Positions 7,396 to 14,249 of a stretch of 14,899 nt of DNA are shown piece after piece. This DNA comes from Bordetella parapertussis (lineage in GTDB: Bacteria > Pseudomonadota > Gammaproteobacteria > Burkholderiales > Burkholderiaceae_C): NCBI GenBank assembly GCA_945878355.1, contig CAMCTC010000113.1:1-14899 (forward strand). The letters run 5' to 3'. The notes below the pieces were generated by a model. That model had not been told where the DNA came from, made no database searches, and saw only the letters and a list, made by a program, of their open reading frames with translations. The position numbers were made by a program, and so were the translations under genes. The stretch's first letter is position 1. The number at the start of each line of letters is the position of its first letter.

Positions 7396-8177
7396 GCCCG
7401 GCGCTCCACGCTGCCCGCTCGGGGCGACATGTAAACGACCAGGCACTGCCACCAGGTGCGCACAGGCTGATCGATCTCGTGGGCCCGCAAGCGCGTCTCG
7501 ATCACGCCCTGGATCGTGTTCCAGATCGCGGTGAGCACGAGGTAGTTGAGCGCCACCACGGTGAGGAGCTCGAAGGTCTTGAAGGTCGTGGCCGACATCC
7601 CTTCGGTCAGCAGGAAGATCTCCTGCACACCGATCACACTGGCCAGTGATGTCGTCTTGAGCATGTGATTGAAGTCGTTGCCAAAGGGCGGCATGATCAC
7701 CCGGGTCGCCTGCGGGATCACGATGCGCCAAGTGACCTGCCAGGCGCTCATGCCCAAGGAACGTGCGGCCTCGATCTGGCCACGCGCGACCGCCTGGACA
7801 CCGTTTCGCACGATCTCGGCCATGTAGGCGCCCTCATGAATCGCCAGTCCGATCACCGCGGCCTGGAAAGAGGCCGTCAATTTGAAGCCGGCGATCTCGA
7901 CGTCCGAGAAACGGAACACACCCGCTGCGGCCAAGCCAGAAAACAGCATCACCAGCAGCACCAGCACCGGGATGCCCCGAATCAGCCAGACATAGAAAGC
8001 ACATGCCGACCTGATCACGGCATAGCGCGAAAGGCGACCAAAGCCGACCACCAAGCCAATCAGAAGCCCCAGCATCATCGCCAGAACGGCCATGATGACC
8101 GTGCGACCGAGCGCGTTGAGGTAGGGCGCGCCGGGATTGACGATGCGGTCGACGAAAAACGCCCAGTCGAATCCCAT
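7392..8177 (-). CDS. Amino acid-type ABC transporter permease (HisM/HisQ family)
   Basis: I choose the ATG at 8177, which forms a TGATG junction with the binding-protein stop; a GTG at 8204 would add nine residues. The 261-residue product begins MGFDWAFF and shows about five hydrophobic segments (for example VIMAVLAMMLGLLIGLVVG and IPVLVLLVMLFSGLAAAGVF), with the conserved RGIP before the second and HEGAYMAEIVRNG in the middle. The EAA-type coupling loop GQIEAARSLGMSAWQVTWRI, which docks on the ATPase, is intact. Only one permease gene is present, so the channel is probably a homodimer; many members of this family use two different permeases. It lies between binding protein and ATPase in the standard order. 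Confidence 0.95.
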   Translation of the reverse strand: MGFDWAFFVDRIVNPGAPYLNALGRTVIMAVLAMMLGLLIGLVVGFGRLSRYAVIRSACAFYVWLIRGIPVLVLLVMLFSGLAAAGVFRFSDVEIAGFKLTASFQAAVIGLAIHEGAYMAEIVRNGVQAVARGQIEAARSLGMSAWQVTWRIVIPQATRVIMPPFGNDFNHMLKTTSLASVIGVQEIFLLTEGMSATTFKTFELLTVVALNYLVLTAIWNTIQGVIETRLRAHEIDQPVRTWWQCLVVYMSPRAGSVERRA

Positions 8178-9016
8178 CAGAGTTCCATGCCCTGCATGTT
8201 CCACTTCTCGATCAGTTTCTTGTAGCTGCCATCCGCCACGAGGCTGTCGAGCGAACGCTTGACGGCGTTCGTCAGGTCAGTGTTGCCCTTGCGGATGCCG
8301 ATGCCGGTGCCGATCAGGCCAAACGGGTCGCCCTTGGCCTTGAAGTCGTTCGGGCGCAGGCGCACGTAATAGGCACCGGCCGTGGAGGTCGTGCCGACAG
8401 CATCGACCTGGCTGGTGGCCAGTTGCTGAAAGGTGTCGGTCGTGGTGGGCAGGACGACGAGGTTGATCTCGGGCTTGCCCAAGTCCTTGAGCTTTTTGTT
8501 CGCCTCGACCGCGAGGTTGTGGATCGTCGTCCCGTTGGGAACAGCGACCTTCTTGCCGCTGAGGTCCTCCAGTCCTGCGCCCAGGCTGTTGTCGCTGCGT
8601 CTCACGACAATCTGTTGCCCGGTGCGCGAGAACGGCACCATGTCGATGATCTCGAGGCGCTCTGCCCGGATGAACAACTCCTGCATGATCGCATCGCACT
8701 GTTGCGCCTGCAGCGCCGGGACCAGACCCGGAAACTTCAGCTGTACCCAATTGACCTTCAGGCCCATGCGTGAGGCGATCTCGGTGCCCAGCTCCACCTC
8801 GAAGCCTATCGGCTGCTGCTTCTCGTCGAAATAGGCGCGCGGCGGGTTGTCGATCGTCGCGCAATAGTTGATCACGCCTTTGCCCGCCAGGGCAGCAGGC
8901 GCTGGGATGCGCGCGCTTTGCGCTTGCGCGGGTGCCGCGGCCCACAGGGCGGATGCGGCCAAGGCGATGACGCTGGCAGTGCGGCGCAGGGACAGATAGG
9001 TTCTGGAAGTGCTCAT
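8177..9016 (-). CDS. Family 3 (polar amino acid-type) ABC substrate-binding protein
   Basis: A 279-residue periplasmic protein with a signal peptide (RRTASVIALAASALWAAAP, AQA cleavage after residue 32). The mature part has the family-3 layout: NPPRAYFDEKQQPIGFEVEL, the CDAIMQELFIRAERLEIIDM hinge-proximal strand, VPFSRTGQQIVVR, KKVAVPNGTT and FQQLATSQVDAV. The Arg corresponding to HisJ Arg77, which binds the ligand carboxylate, is kept (Arg120), but the position of HisJ Asp161, which binds the alpha-amino group, is Thr210 in DAVGTTSTAGAYY by my manual alignment. The ligand may therefore carry a carboxylate but no free alpha-amino group. A ribosome site AAGGAA (9031-9026) lies 9 nt before the start. 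The SDR gene ends 53 nt upstream, the longest gap inside the block. Confidence 0.94.
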   Translation of the reverse strand: MSTSRTYLSLRRTASVIALAASALWAAAPAQAQSARIPAPAALAGKGVINYCATIDNPPRAYFDEKQQPIGFEVELGTEIASRMGLKVNWVQLKFPGLVPALQAQQCDAIMQELFIRAERLEIIDMVPFSRTGQQIVVRRSDNSLGAGLEDLSGKKVAVPNGTTIHNLAVEANKKLKDLGKPEINLVVLPTTTDTFQQLATSQVDAVGTTSTAGAYYVRLRPNDFKAKGDPFGLIGTGIGIRKGNTDLTNAVKRSLDSLVADGSYKKLIEKWNMQGMEL

Positions 9017-9069
9017 GACCGGATATTCCTTGAATGGTTGGAACAGGGGAAACGGAAACTTGGAGAAAG

Positions 9070-9828
9070 TCAGTCCATGAAGGCGCCGCCATTGACGGCA
9101 ATGGACTCGCCGGTGACGAATCCGGCGTCATTGGACAAAAGAAAAGCCACCACACGCGCGACATCCTGCGGCTGCTCGAGACGGCCCATTGGCGTGTCGG
9201 CGATCCACTGGCGCTTGACGCTCTCGGGATCTGTGCCACGCAGGCTAGATTCCCATTCAAGCTCACGCACCTGCATGGAGGTGGCGACGAATCCTGGGCA
9301 CACTGCGTTGACGCGGATGCCCAGCGGCGCGAGCTCGAAGGCCATGGCCTGGGTGAGCCCGACGACGCCGAACTTGCTCGCGACGTAGTCGGCCAGGAAA
9401 GGCGCGCGCCCTTGCTTGCCCGCCATCGATGCAATGTTGACGATGCAGCCGGACTTGCGCGTCACCATCGCGCGAGCCGCAGCCTGCCCCGAAAAGAACA
9501 GGCCACGCAGGTTGACGTCCATCGTGAGGTCGTACTGCGCCTCATCGATATCGAGGAAACGCGCCATGCGCGAGACGCCGGCGTTCGAGACCCAGGCGCT
9601 GATCGGTCCGATGTCCTGCTCAATCGCCTGCACCAGCTCGCGGCATGCCGTGGCCTGGGTCACGTCCAGCTTGCGGGCATGCGCGTGAGGCAGCCTCGAC
9701 GCGACCGCCTTGGCGCCCTCTTCGTTCACGTCCGTCACGACGACCGTATGGCCACGGCCGGCCAGTTCGACGCACACAGCTTCCCCGATTCCCGACGCCG
9801 CGCCGGTCACCACCACGATCGATGTCAT
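9070..9828 (-). CDS. Short-chain dehydrogenase/reductase (classical SDR)
   Basis: A 252-residue classical SDR. The cofactor motif TGAASGIG is at 8-15, SNAGVS at 81-86 and NIAS with Ser134, and the catalytic pair is YVASK (Tyr148, Lys152). The C-terminal GESIAVNGGAFMD is typical of FabG-like members. Asp33 at the end of the second strand (TDVNEE) indicates preference for NAD(H) over NADP(H), as expected for a catabolic oxidation of a hydroxyl group. The start ATG overlaps the stop of the upstream HAD gene as ATGA, so the two are probably translationally coupled. The substrate would fit a polyol, sugar or hydroxy acid handled with the adjacent kinase and phosphatase; this is inference from context. 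All catalytic residues are present. Confidence 0.94.
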   Translation of the reverse strand: MTSIVVVTGAASGIGEAVCVELAGRGHTVVVTDVNEEGAKAVASRLPHAHARKLDVTQATACRELVQAIEQDIGPISAWVSNAGVSRMARFLDIDEAQYDLTMDVNLRGLFFSGQAAARAMVTRKSGCIVNIASMAGKQGRAPFLADYVASKFGVVGLTQAMAFELAPLGIRVNAVCPGFVATSMQVRELEWESSLRGTDPESVKRQWIADTPMGRLEQPQDVARVVAFLLSNDAGFVTGESIAVNGGAFMD

Positions 9829-10538
9829 TCGTTCACTCCACGAGCGGCAAGCCGCGTAACCTCACGCAGGTCCCGGTGGTCCTGCGTGTCCAATGATTGC
9901 CACCAGGGCGGGAAGCCCAACAGGTCGGGCATCCGGTGATCGCAGGGCGCCTGCAGATCACCGCCCACGACCAGCACTTGCAGGCCCGCCGCGCGCGCCG
10001 ACCGAGCGCCGCTGAGGCTGTCCTCGACGGCCCAGGTATCCGCAGCCGTCAGCGCCAGCATTGCAAGCGCGCGTAGGAAGGGCTCGGCGGCCGGCTTGGC
10101 TTGCTGCACGTCCTCGAGGCAGATGGCCCCGCAAAACAAGTCCAGGCTGGCCAGCGCGCGCAGGTTTGCCATCACGATCGGGCGCTCGGAGCTCGAGACG
10201 GCCACCATGGCCACCTGTTGCCGCGCCAGATACGCGAGCGCTTCGCGCGCACCCGGCATCGGCCGCACCTGGTGCGCATGATCCAGGTAGTGACGGGTGA
10301 CGGCCGCTCGAAACGTCCGCTCGGCGCCCTCCGGGTCGCGTCCTAGCGTCTGTCCGAATCGCGGTGCGAGGATGCGCCAGACCTGCGCGATCGCCACGCC
10401 GATGAAAGGTGTCGCGCCTTGGTCGCTGATGTCCACGCCGTGGGCGTGGCAGACAGCTTGCAGCGCCTGCAGATGCAGCGGTTCGCTGTCGACCAGCGTG
10501 CCGTCCACGTCCCACGCCACTGCGCGCGGGCGGCTCAT
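9825..10538 (-). CDS. HAD-superfamily phosphatase/phosphomutase-like hydrolase (beta-PGM subfamily)
   Basis: A 237-residue protein with all four HAD motifs: motif I DVDGTLVDSE (10-19, nucleophile Asp10, acid/base Asp12), motif II in VAVSSSERP (Ser115-117), motif III Lys148 in QQAKPAAEP and motif IV VEDSLSGARSARAAG (171-185, acidic Glu172/Asp173). The helical cap between motifs I and II places it in the C1-cap group with beta-phosphoglucomutase and sugar-phosphate phosphatases. It is probably cytoplasmic and Mg-dependent, and removes or moves phosphate on a small sugar or polyol phosphate. Both ends overlap neighbours as ATGA: its start with the FGGY kinase stop and its stop with the SDR start. 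Having a kinase and a phosphatase translated in tandem implies different phosphorylated species in the pathway, or a proofreading role. Confidence 0.92.
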   Translation of the reverse strand: MSRPRAVAWDVDGTLVDSEPLHLQALQAVCHAHGVDISDQGATPFIGVAIAQVWRILAPRFGQTLGRDPEGAERTFRAAVTRHYLDHAHQVRPMPGAREALAYLARQQVAMVAVSSSERPIVMANLRALASLDLFCGAICLEDVQQAKPAAEPFLRALAMLALTAADTWAVEDSLSGARSARAAGLQVLVVGGDLQAPCDHRMPDLLGFPPWWQSLDTQDHRDLREVTRLAARGVNE

Positions 10539-12043
10539 GGCCTGGCGCCCATGGTGTCAAACAGCGGCTGCAGCGCGCCATACAAGCTGCGGTAATCGCC
10601 ATAGGCCGCGTCGTACACCGCGCGGTTTTTTGCTTGCGGCACGACGAGGGGCGCCAGCTGCACGAAAGCCTGCGCGCCCTGCGAGTCTGTCGTCAGTCCG
10701 CTGCCCAACGCCGCGATCCAGGCAGCACCCAGGCAAGAGCCCGGGTGACCCGACAGTGGCTGGATGGGTCGGTCGATGACGTCGGCGATGATTTGCAGCC
10801 ACAGTGCGCTGGCAGCGCCACCGTCGGAGGCCAGAACCCGTGTTGCGTGCATCCCGATCTCGTCAAACACCTCGACGTGGTGGCGGATGCCAAAGGCAAC
10901 CCCTTCGAGCAAGCTGCGCCACAAGTGCTGGGGTCCGTGGTGCAAGCCCAGTCCGGTGAAGGTGCCGCGCGCCAGTGGGTTGTGAATCGGCGTCTTCTCG
11001 CCCAGGAAATAAGGCAGAGTGCGCACACCGTCGCTGCCCGCAGGCACCGAGCTGGCCCAGTGATCGAGTTGCTGGTGACGCGATTGCCCCGGGTGGTCCT
11101 GCGCGGCCGCGCCGAAGTGCGATGCGAACCAATTCAGCAGCGAGCCGCTGCAGGCCATGCAGCCATTGGGCATGTAAAGCCCTGGCACCGGGTGATAGTC
11201 GAGGAACACCCTCGGATCGGGCCGTGCCTCGTCCGAGGCCAGCAAGATATCGCCCGCGCCACCGAGCTTGACCAGCATGTCGCCTGGGCCTTGCACACCT
11301 GCGGCCCACGCCGACCCCACATGGTCGGCCAGACCTGCCACCACGGGCGTGCCTGCCTGCAAGCAGGTGGCCAGCGCCGCCTGGTGCGTCACTTGACCAA
11401 CGATGGATCGGCTGTGTGCGAGCGGCGCGACCTGGTCGGTGGCAATACCGCCTGCAGCCACCAGGTCCGCGGCGATCTTCCCCGATGCGAGGTCGACGAA
11501 ACCGGCTTCCAGCGCCCAGTTTTGTTCCACATGGCGCGCGCCTGTCAATCGGAAATTGATGTAGTCGTAGCTGCCCAACACCGTGTGGATGCGATCGAAC
11601 ACCTGCGGCTCGTGGCGCGCGACCCAGAGCAGCTTGGCCGCCACCAGCTGCTGGTTGATGCCGTTGCCTGTGCGCTGGGTGAATGCAGCCTCGTCAAATT
11701 GACGCCGCAGCGCCTGGACCTCCTGGGCGCAGCGGCCATCGCTTTGCTGGATGCTCGGTCGCAGCAGCGCGCCGTTGGCATCGAGCAGCACGACGGCCGG
11801 GACCATGCCCGAGACGCCGACCGCCTTGACCTCGCTGGCCGCCACGCCAGCCTGCGCCAGCAACTGCGGGATGATCGCGCAGACGTTGTCCCACCATTGC
11901 TGCGGATCCTCTTCGGCCCAGCCCGCATGGCGATGGGACAGCGTCACCGGGCGGCTGGCCAAGGCCAGACGCTCGCCCGGCATCCGGATCAGGATCCCGA
12001 TGGTCGACGTTGTCCCAATGTCCAGGCCGATCACGCAGCTCAT
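10535..12043 (-). CDS. FGGY-family carbohydrate kinase (xylulokinase-like)
   Basis: The start is the ATG at 12043, just before the conserved CVIGLDIGTTSTIGILI phosphate-1 loop; the open frame reaches 12568 but that part overlaps the BtpA gene and has no family similarity. The 502-residue length is typical. Other landmarks are SHRHAGWAEEDPQQWWDNV (36-54), VGVSGMVPAVVLLD, the IQQSDGR segment, the catalytic Asp240 in GTPVVAGLADHVGSA, LVKLGGAGDILL (the substitute for the usual GTS motif) and the C-terminal ATP-site region SDGGAASALWLQIIADV followed by GSCLGAAWIAALGSG. It should transfer phosphate from ATP to a ketose or polyol in the cytoplasm. The recognition loop GMVPAVV replaces the GQxH motif of true xylulokinases, so the substrate is probably not xylulose. 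It lies 14 nt after the BtpA-like gene and overlaps the HAD gene by 4 nt. Confidence 0.94.
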   Translation of the reverse strand: MSCVIGLDIGTTSTIGILIRMPGERLALASRPVTLSHRHAGWAEEDPQQWWDNVCAIIPQLLAQAGVAASEVKAVGVSGMVPAVVLLDANGALLRPSIQQSDGRCAQEVQALRRQFDEAAFTQRTGNGINQQLVAAKLLWVARHEPQVFDRIHTVLGSYDYINFRLTGARHVEQNWALEAGFVDLASGKIAADLVAAGGIATDQVAPLAHSRSIVGQVTHQAALATCLQAGTPVVAGLADHVGSAWAAGVQGPGDMLVKLGGAGDILLASDEARPDPRVFLDYHPVPGLYMPNGCMACSGSLLNWFASHFGAAAQDHPGQSRHQQLDHWASSVPAGSDGVRTLPYFLGEKTPIHNPLARGTFTGLGLHHGPQHLWRSLLEGVAFGIRHHVEVFDEIGMHATRVLASDGGAASALWLQIIADVIDRPIQPLSGHPGSCLGAAWIAALGSGLTTDSQGAQAFVQLAPLVVPQAKNRAVYDAAYGDYRSLYGALQPLFDTMGARP

Positions 12044-12057
12044 GAGTGCTCGCGGGT

Positions 12058-12861
12058 TCAGCGAAGTTGATTGACTTGGTCCATGAAGCGCTTGACCCGG
12101 TCGCCGTCCACCGCGTTCCAGGTGACGCCATCGACCTTGAAATGCGTGCCGACGATGCAGCCATCGGCCAGTGCGAGGATGCCCGAGACCGTCTCGAGCG
12201 TCACGCCGGTATTGGCAAAGACCGGGACTTTGCCCTCGAGCGCGTCGGCCACGCGCTGCAGGTCGGAGGTGTTCACACCCTGCCCGGTCAGCGCGCCTGA
12301 CACGAGAATCCCATCGGCCAGCGAGGAGAACACCGCGCTGCGGGCGCGCAACTCGATCGGCCGGCGATCGAGCGAGTCCGCGAATTCGGCGTTGATGTTG
12401 AACAGCAGCTTCAAGTCGTTGCGACCGAGGTTGCGACGCAGCCGCAAGGCGGTCGCGGCATCGGGCTTCCACAGGCCCATGTCGGAGGCGAACACGCCTG
12501 TGAAGATCTCGCGCACGAACGACGCCCCGGTGGCGGCGGCGATCGCGACGCTGGCAGAAGGGTCCCACAGCCAGTTCACGCCGAACGGGATCTTGATGTC
12601 GGGCTTGACCGTTGCGATGACCGCTGTCATGGCGGCAACCCCTTCAGCGGGCGCTTGAAGCTGGTAAGGCCTGTCGTTCTCGTTGCCAAACATGATGGCA
12701 TCCACACCGCCGGCCTGCAGACGTTCGATGTCCGCGAGGACCCCATCGACCAGTCGAGCCATGCCGCCTGCCGCGTCGTACAAAGGCGTTCCGGGCAGCG
12801 CGCCGATATGGACCATGCCGATCACGGCTTTCTTGCGCGTGCCGAAGAAATCAAAAATCAT
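12058..12861 (-). CDS. BtpA/SgcQ-family protein (TIM-barrel, function unclear)
   Basis: I choose the ATG at 12861 because AAGGAAG lies 5 nt upstream; an in-frame GTG at 12879 would add six residues. The 267-residue product matches the BtpA family through KAVIGMVHIGALPGTPLYD near the N-terminus, VDAIMFGNENDRPYQ, IPFGVNWLWDPSAS, FVREIFTGVFASDMGLW, LLFNINAEF, GILVSGALTGQGV, VPVFANTGVT and GCIVGTHFKVDG near the C-terminus, the last resembling phosphate-binding ends of TIM barrels. The family was named for cyanobacterial photosystem I accumulation, but E. coli SgcQ sits in a sugar operon and no reaction is established to my knowledge. Here, as first gene with a kinase, phosphatase and dehydrogenase, a catalytic role in sugar-phosphate or nucleoside-like metabolism is more likely than a photosystem role. 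It is the promoter-proximal gene of the block. Confidence 0.9.
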   Translation of the reverse strand: MIFDFFGTRKKAVIGMVHIGALPGTPLYDAAGGMARLVDGVLADIERLQAGGVDAIMFGNENDRPYQLQAPAEGVAAMTAVIATVKPDIKIPFGVNWLWDPSASVAIAAATGASFVREIFTGVFASDMGLWKPDAATALRLRRNLGRNDLKLLFNINAEFADSLDRRPIELRARSAVFSSLADGILVSGALTGQGVNTSDLQRVADALEGKVPVFANTGVTLETVSGILALADGCIVGTHFKVDGVTWNAVDGDRVKRFMDQVNQLR

Positions 12862-13064
12862 CGGTACTTCCTTATTCACTCATATTCGAACAGATTCGCA
12901 CAATGTAGCAGGCTGGCCTGGGCTGCGCAAGCTGCCGGTGTATCCGCAAAGACCCTGTTGCCGTGGATCGCCGGCGCCCCGAGACTCCAGGGGATGAGAA
13001 CTTGCCACCCTGATGCGCCCGGCTGCGCCGAGACCCGGCTAGACCGCCAACCCGGGATGCCGGC
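12862..13064. promoter_or_regulatory. Divergent promoter region between the nine-gene operon and the dehydrogenase/MlrC pair
   Basis: This 203-bp spacer separates start codons facing away from each other (12861 minus, 13065 plus), so it must hold the promoters for both directions. The first 50 bp next to the BtpA start are clearly more AT-rich than the surroundings. I could not find a convincing sigma-70 pair; the best minus-strand attempt is TATGAG (12884-12879) with TACATT 17 nt upstream, which matches the -35 consensus poorly. CAGGCTGGCCTG (12909-12920) is a short inverted repeat. No small gene is supported here. Confidence 0.6.
12874..12897. promoter_or_regulatory. Three ATTC motifs at exact 10-bp spacing, candidate DeoR operator
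   Basis: ATTC occurs at 12874-12877, 12884-12887 and 12894-12897, that is, on one helical face; the second and third extend to ATTCG. They lie 13-36 bp upstream of the BtpA start codon, where a bound repressor would block transcription or its start. DeoR-family repressors are known to bind short direct repeats spaced about one helical turn, and a DeoR gene closes this operon. The link between the two is inference. Confidence 0.4.
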
Positions 13065-14231
13065 ATGAGCCAGCCGGCAGCCACTGAGGTCGATTTTCTG
13101 GTGATCGGTGGCGGCATCGCCGCAGCCTCGCTGGGCTACTGGCTGGCGCCGCACGGCCGCACCCTGCTGCTCGAACGTGAAGACCAACCGGGTTACCACA
13201 GCACCGGGCGCTCGGCAGCGCTGTTCATGGAGAGCTACGGCACGCCGCAGGTGCGGGCGCTGACCTGCGCCAGCCGGGCATTTTTCGAGCAGCCGCCGTC
13301 TGGGTTTTCCGAACATCCGCTGCTCAGTCCGCGCGGCGCGCTGATGGTCGCGCGGCACGGCGAAGAGGACTTGCTGGCCGAGCAGTGGGCGGTGTTGCGG
13401 TCGGTCAGCCCGCGCGGCGCACTGCTCGATGCGGCGGCTGCCTGCGCGATGCTGCCGGCGCTGCGGCCCGAACTCGTGCTGGGCGCCGTCTTTGAGCCCG
13501 ATGCCTCCGACATGGACGTGCACGCGATCCTGCAAGGCTTTCTGCGCGGCCTGCGGCGCAGCGGTGGGCAACTGGTCTGCAAGGCAGAGGCCCGACAGAT
13601 CGAGCACCGGGGCGGTCTGTGGCAGGTGCTGACCGGCGATCAGGTCTACCGCGCGCCGGTGCTGGTCAATGCCGCCGGGGCCTGGTGCGACCAGGTCGCG
13701 GCGCTCGCAGGCCTGCCCGGCATCGGGCTGGTGCCCAAGCGGCGCAGCGCTTTCTTGTTCGACCCGCCGGCCGAGCCCGGCTGGGCCCAGTGGCCGATGG
13801 CCATCGGCCTGGACCACGGCTGGTACATCCGGCCCGACGCCGGCATGTTGCTGGGTTCGCCCGCCAACGAGGACCCGATGCCGCCACACGATGTCCAGCC
13901 TGAAGACCTCGACATCGCGACCGCGGTGCACCGCATCGAGGAGATGACGACGCTGACGATCCGGCGGCCCTCGCGGCCCTGGGCGGGCCTGCGATCCTTC
14001 GTGCCCGACGGCGACCTGGTCGGCGGTTTCGATCCGCTGGCGCCGGGCTTTTTCTGGCTTGCAGCCCAGGGCGGCTACGGCATCCAGACCTCGGCGGCGA
14101 TGGGCGAGGCCTGCGCCGCGCTGGCGCGCGGCCAAGCACTACCGCAGCGCATCGCAGATTTTGGCTTGACGGCGGCGATGCTGGGCCCGCAACGGCTCAC
14201 CCGCTTGCCAGCCCTGCCCGCAGACCACTGA
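13065..14231 (+). CDS. DauA-like FAD-dependent D-amino acid dehydrogenase
   Basis: A 388-residue flavoprotein strongly resembling Pseudomonas aeruginosa D-arginine dehydrogenase (DauA) as I remember it. Landmarks are the FAD loop VIGGGIAAAS (13-22), LLEREDQPGYHSTGRSAA (35-52), YGTPQVRALT, EHPLLSPR, VNAAGAWCD (201-209), PKRRSAF (224-230), YIRPDAGMLLGSPAN, TLTIRRP, WAGLRSFV and the C-terminal FAD segment FFWLAAQGGYGIQTSAAMGE. The family oxidises D-amino acids to 2-oxoacids plus ammonia, passing electrons to an acceptor other than oxygen. The carboxylate- and amine-side residues appear kept (Tyr58, Tyr254, Arg310), but DauA Glu87, which holds the arginine side chain, is Ala92 here, and His48 is Leu53, so arginine is probably not the substrate. 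No signal peptide is present. The start has only a weak ribosome site. It is followed after 18 nt by an MlrC-like gene. Confidence 0.93.
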   Translation: MSQPAATEVDFLVIGGGIAAASLGYWLAPHGRTLLLEREDQPGYHSTGRSAALFMESYGTPQVRALTCASRAFFEQPPSGFSEHPLLSPRGALMVARHGEEDLLAEQWAVLRSVSPRGALLDAAAACAMLPALRPELVLGAVFEPDASDMDVHAILQGFLRGLRRSGGQLVCKAEARQIEHRGGLWQVLTGDQVYRAPVLVNAAGAWCDQVAALAGLPGIGLVPKRRSAFLFDPPAEPGWAQWPMAIGLDHGWYIRPDAGMLLGSPANEDPMPPHDVQPEDLDIATAVHRIEEMTTLTIRRPSRPWAGLRSFVPDGDLVGGFDPLAPGFFWLAAQGGYGIQTSAAMGEACAALARGQALPQRIADFGLTAAMLGPQRLTRLPALPADH

Positions 14232-14249
14232 CCTCACAGGACCTGAACC

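Noticed and set aside
7396..7731. 5' extension of the ABC ATPase frame
   Set aside because: It overlaps the permease gene, and the conserved ATPase sequence begins at the ATG at 7395, which forms an ATGA junction.
10634..12070. 478-codon plus-strand open frame opposite the FGGY kinase
   Set aside because: It covers nearly the whole kinase gene in antisense, its translation shows no family motif, and the kinase on the other strand has all its motifs intact.
12044..12568. 5' extension of the FGGY kinase frame
   Set aside because: This part overlaps the BtpA gene in another frame and is Arg-rich without similarity. The kinase phosphate loop begins right after the ATG at 12043.
12879..12907. 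Sigma-70 promoter for the operon (TATGAG with TACATT at 17-nt spacing, minus strand)
   Set aside because: Only two of six bases match the -35 consensus; too weak to report as a promoter.
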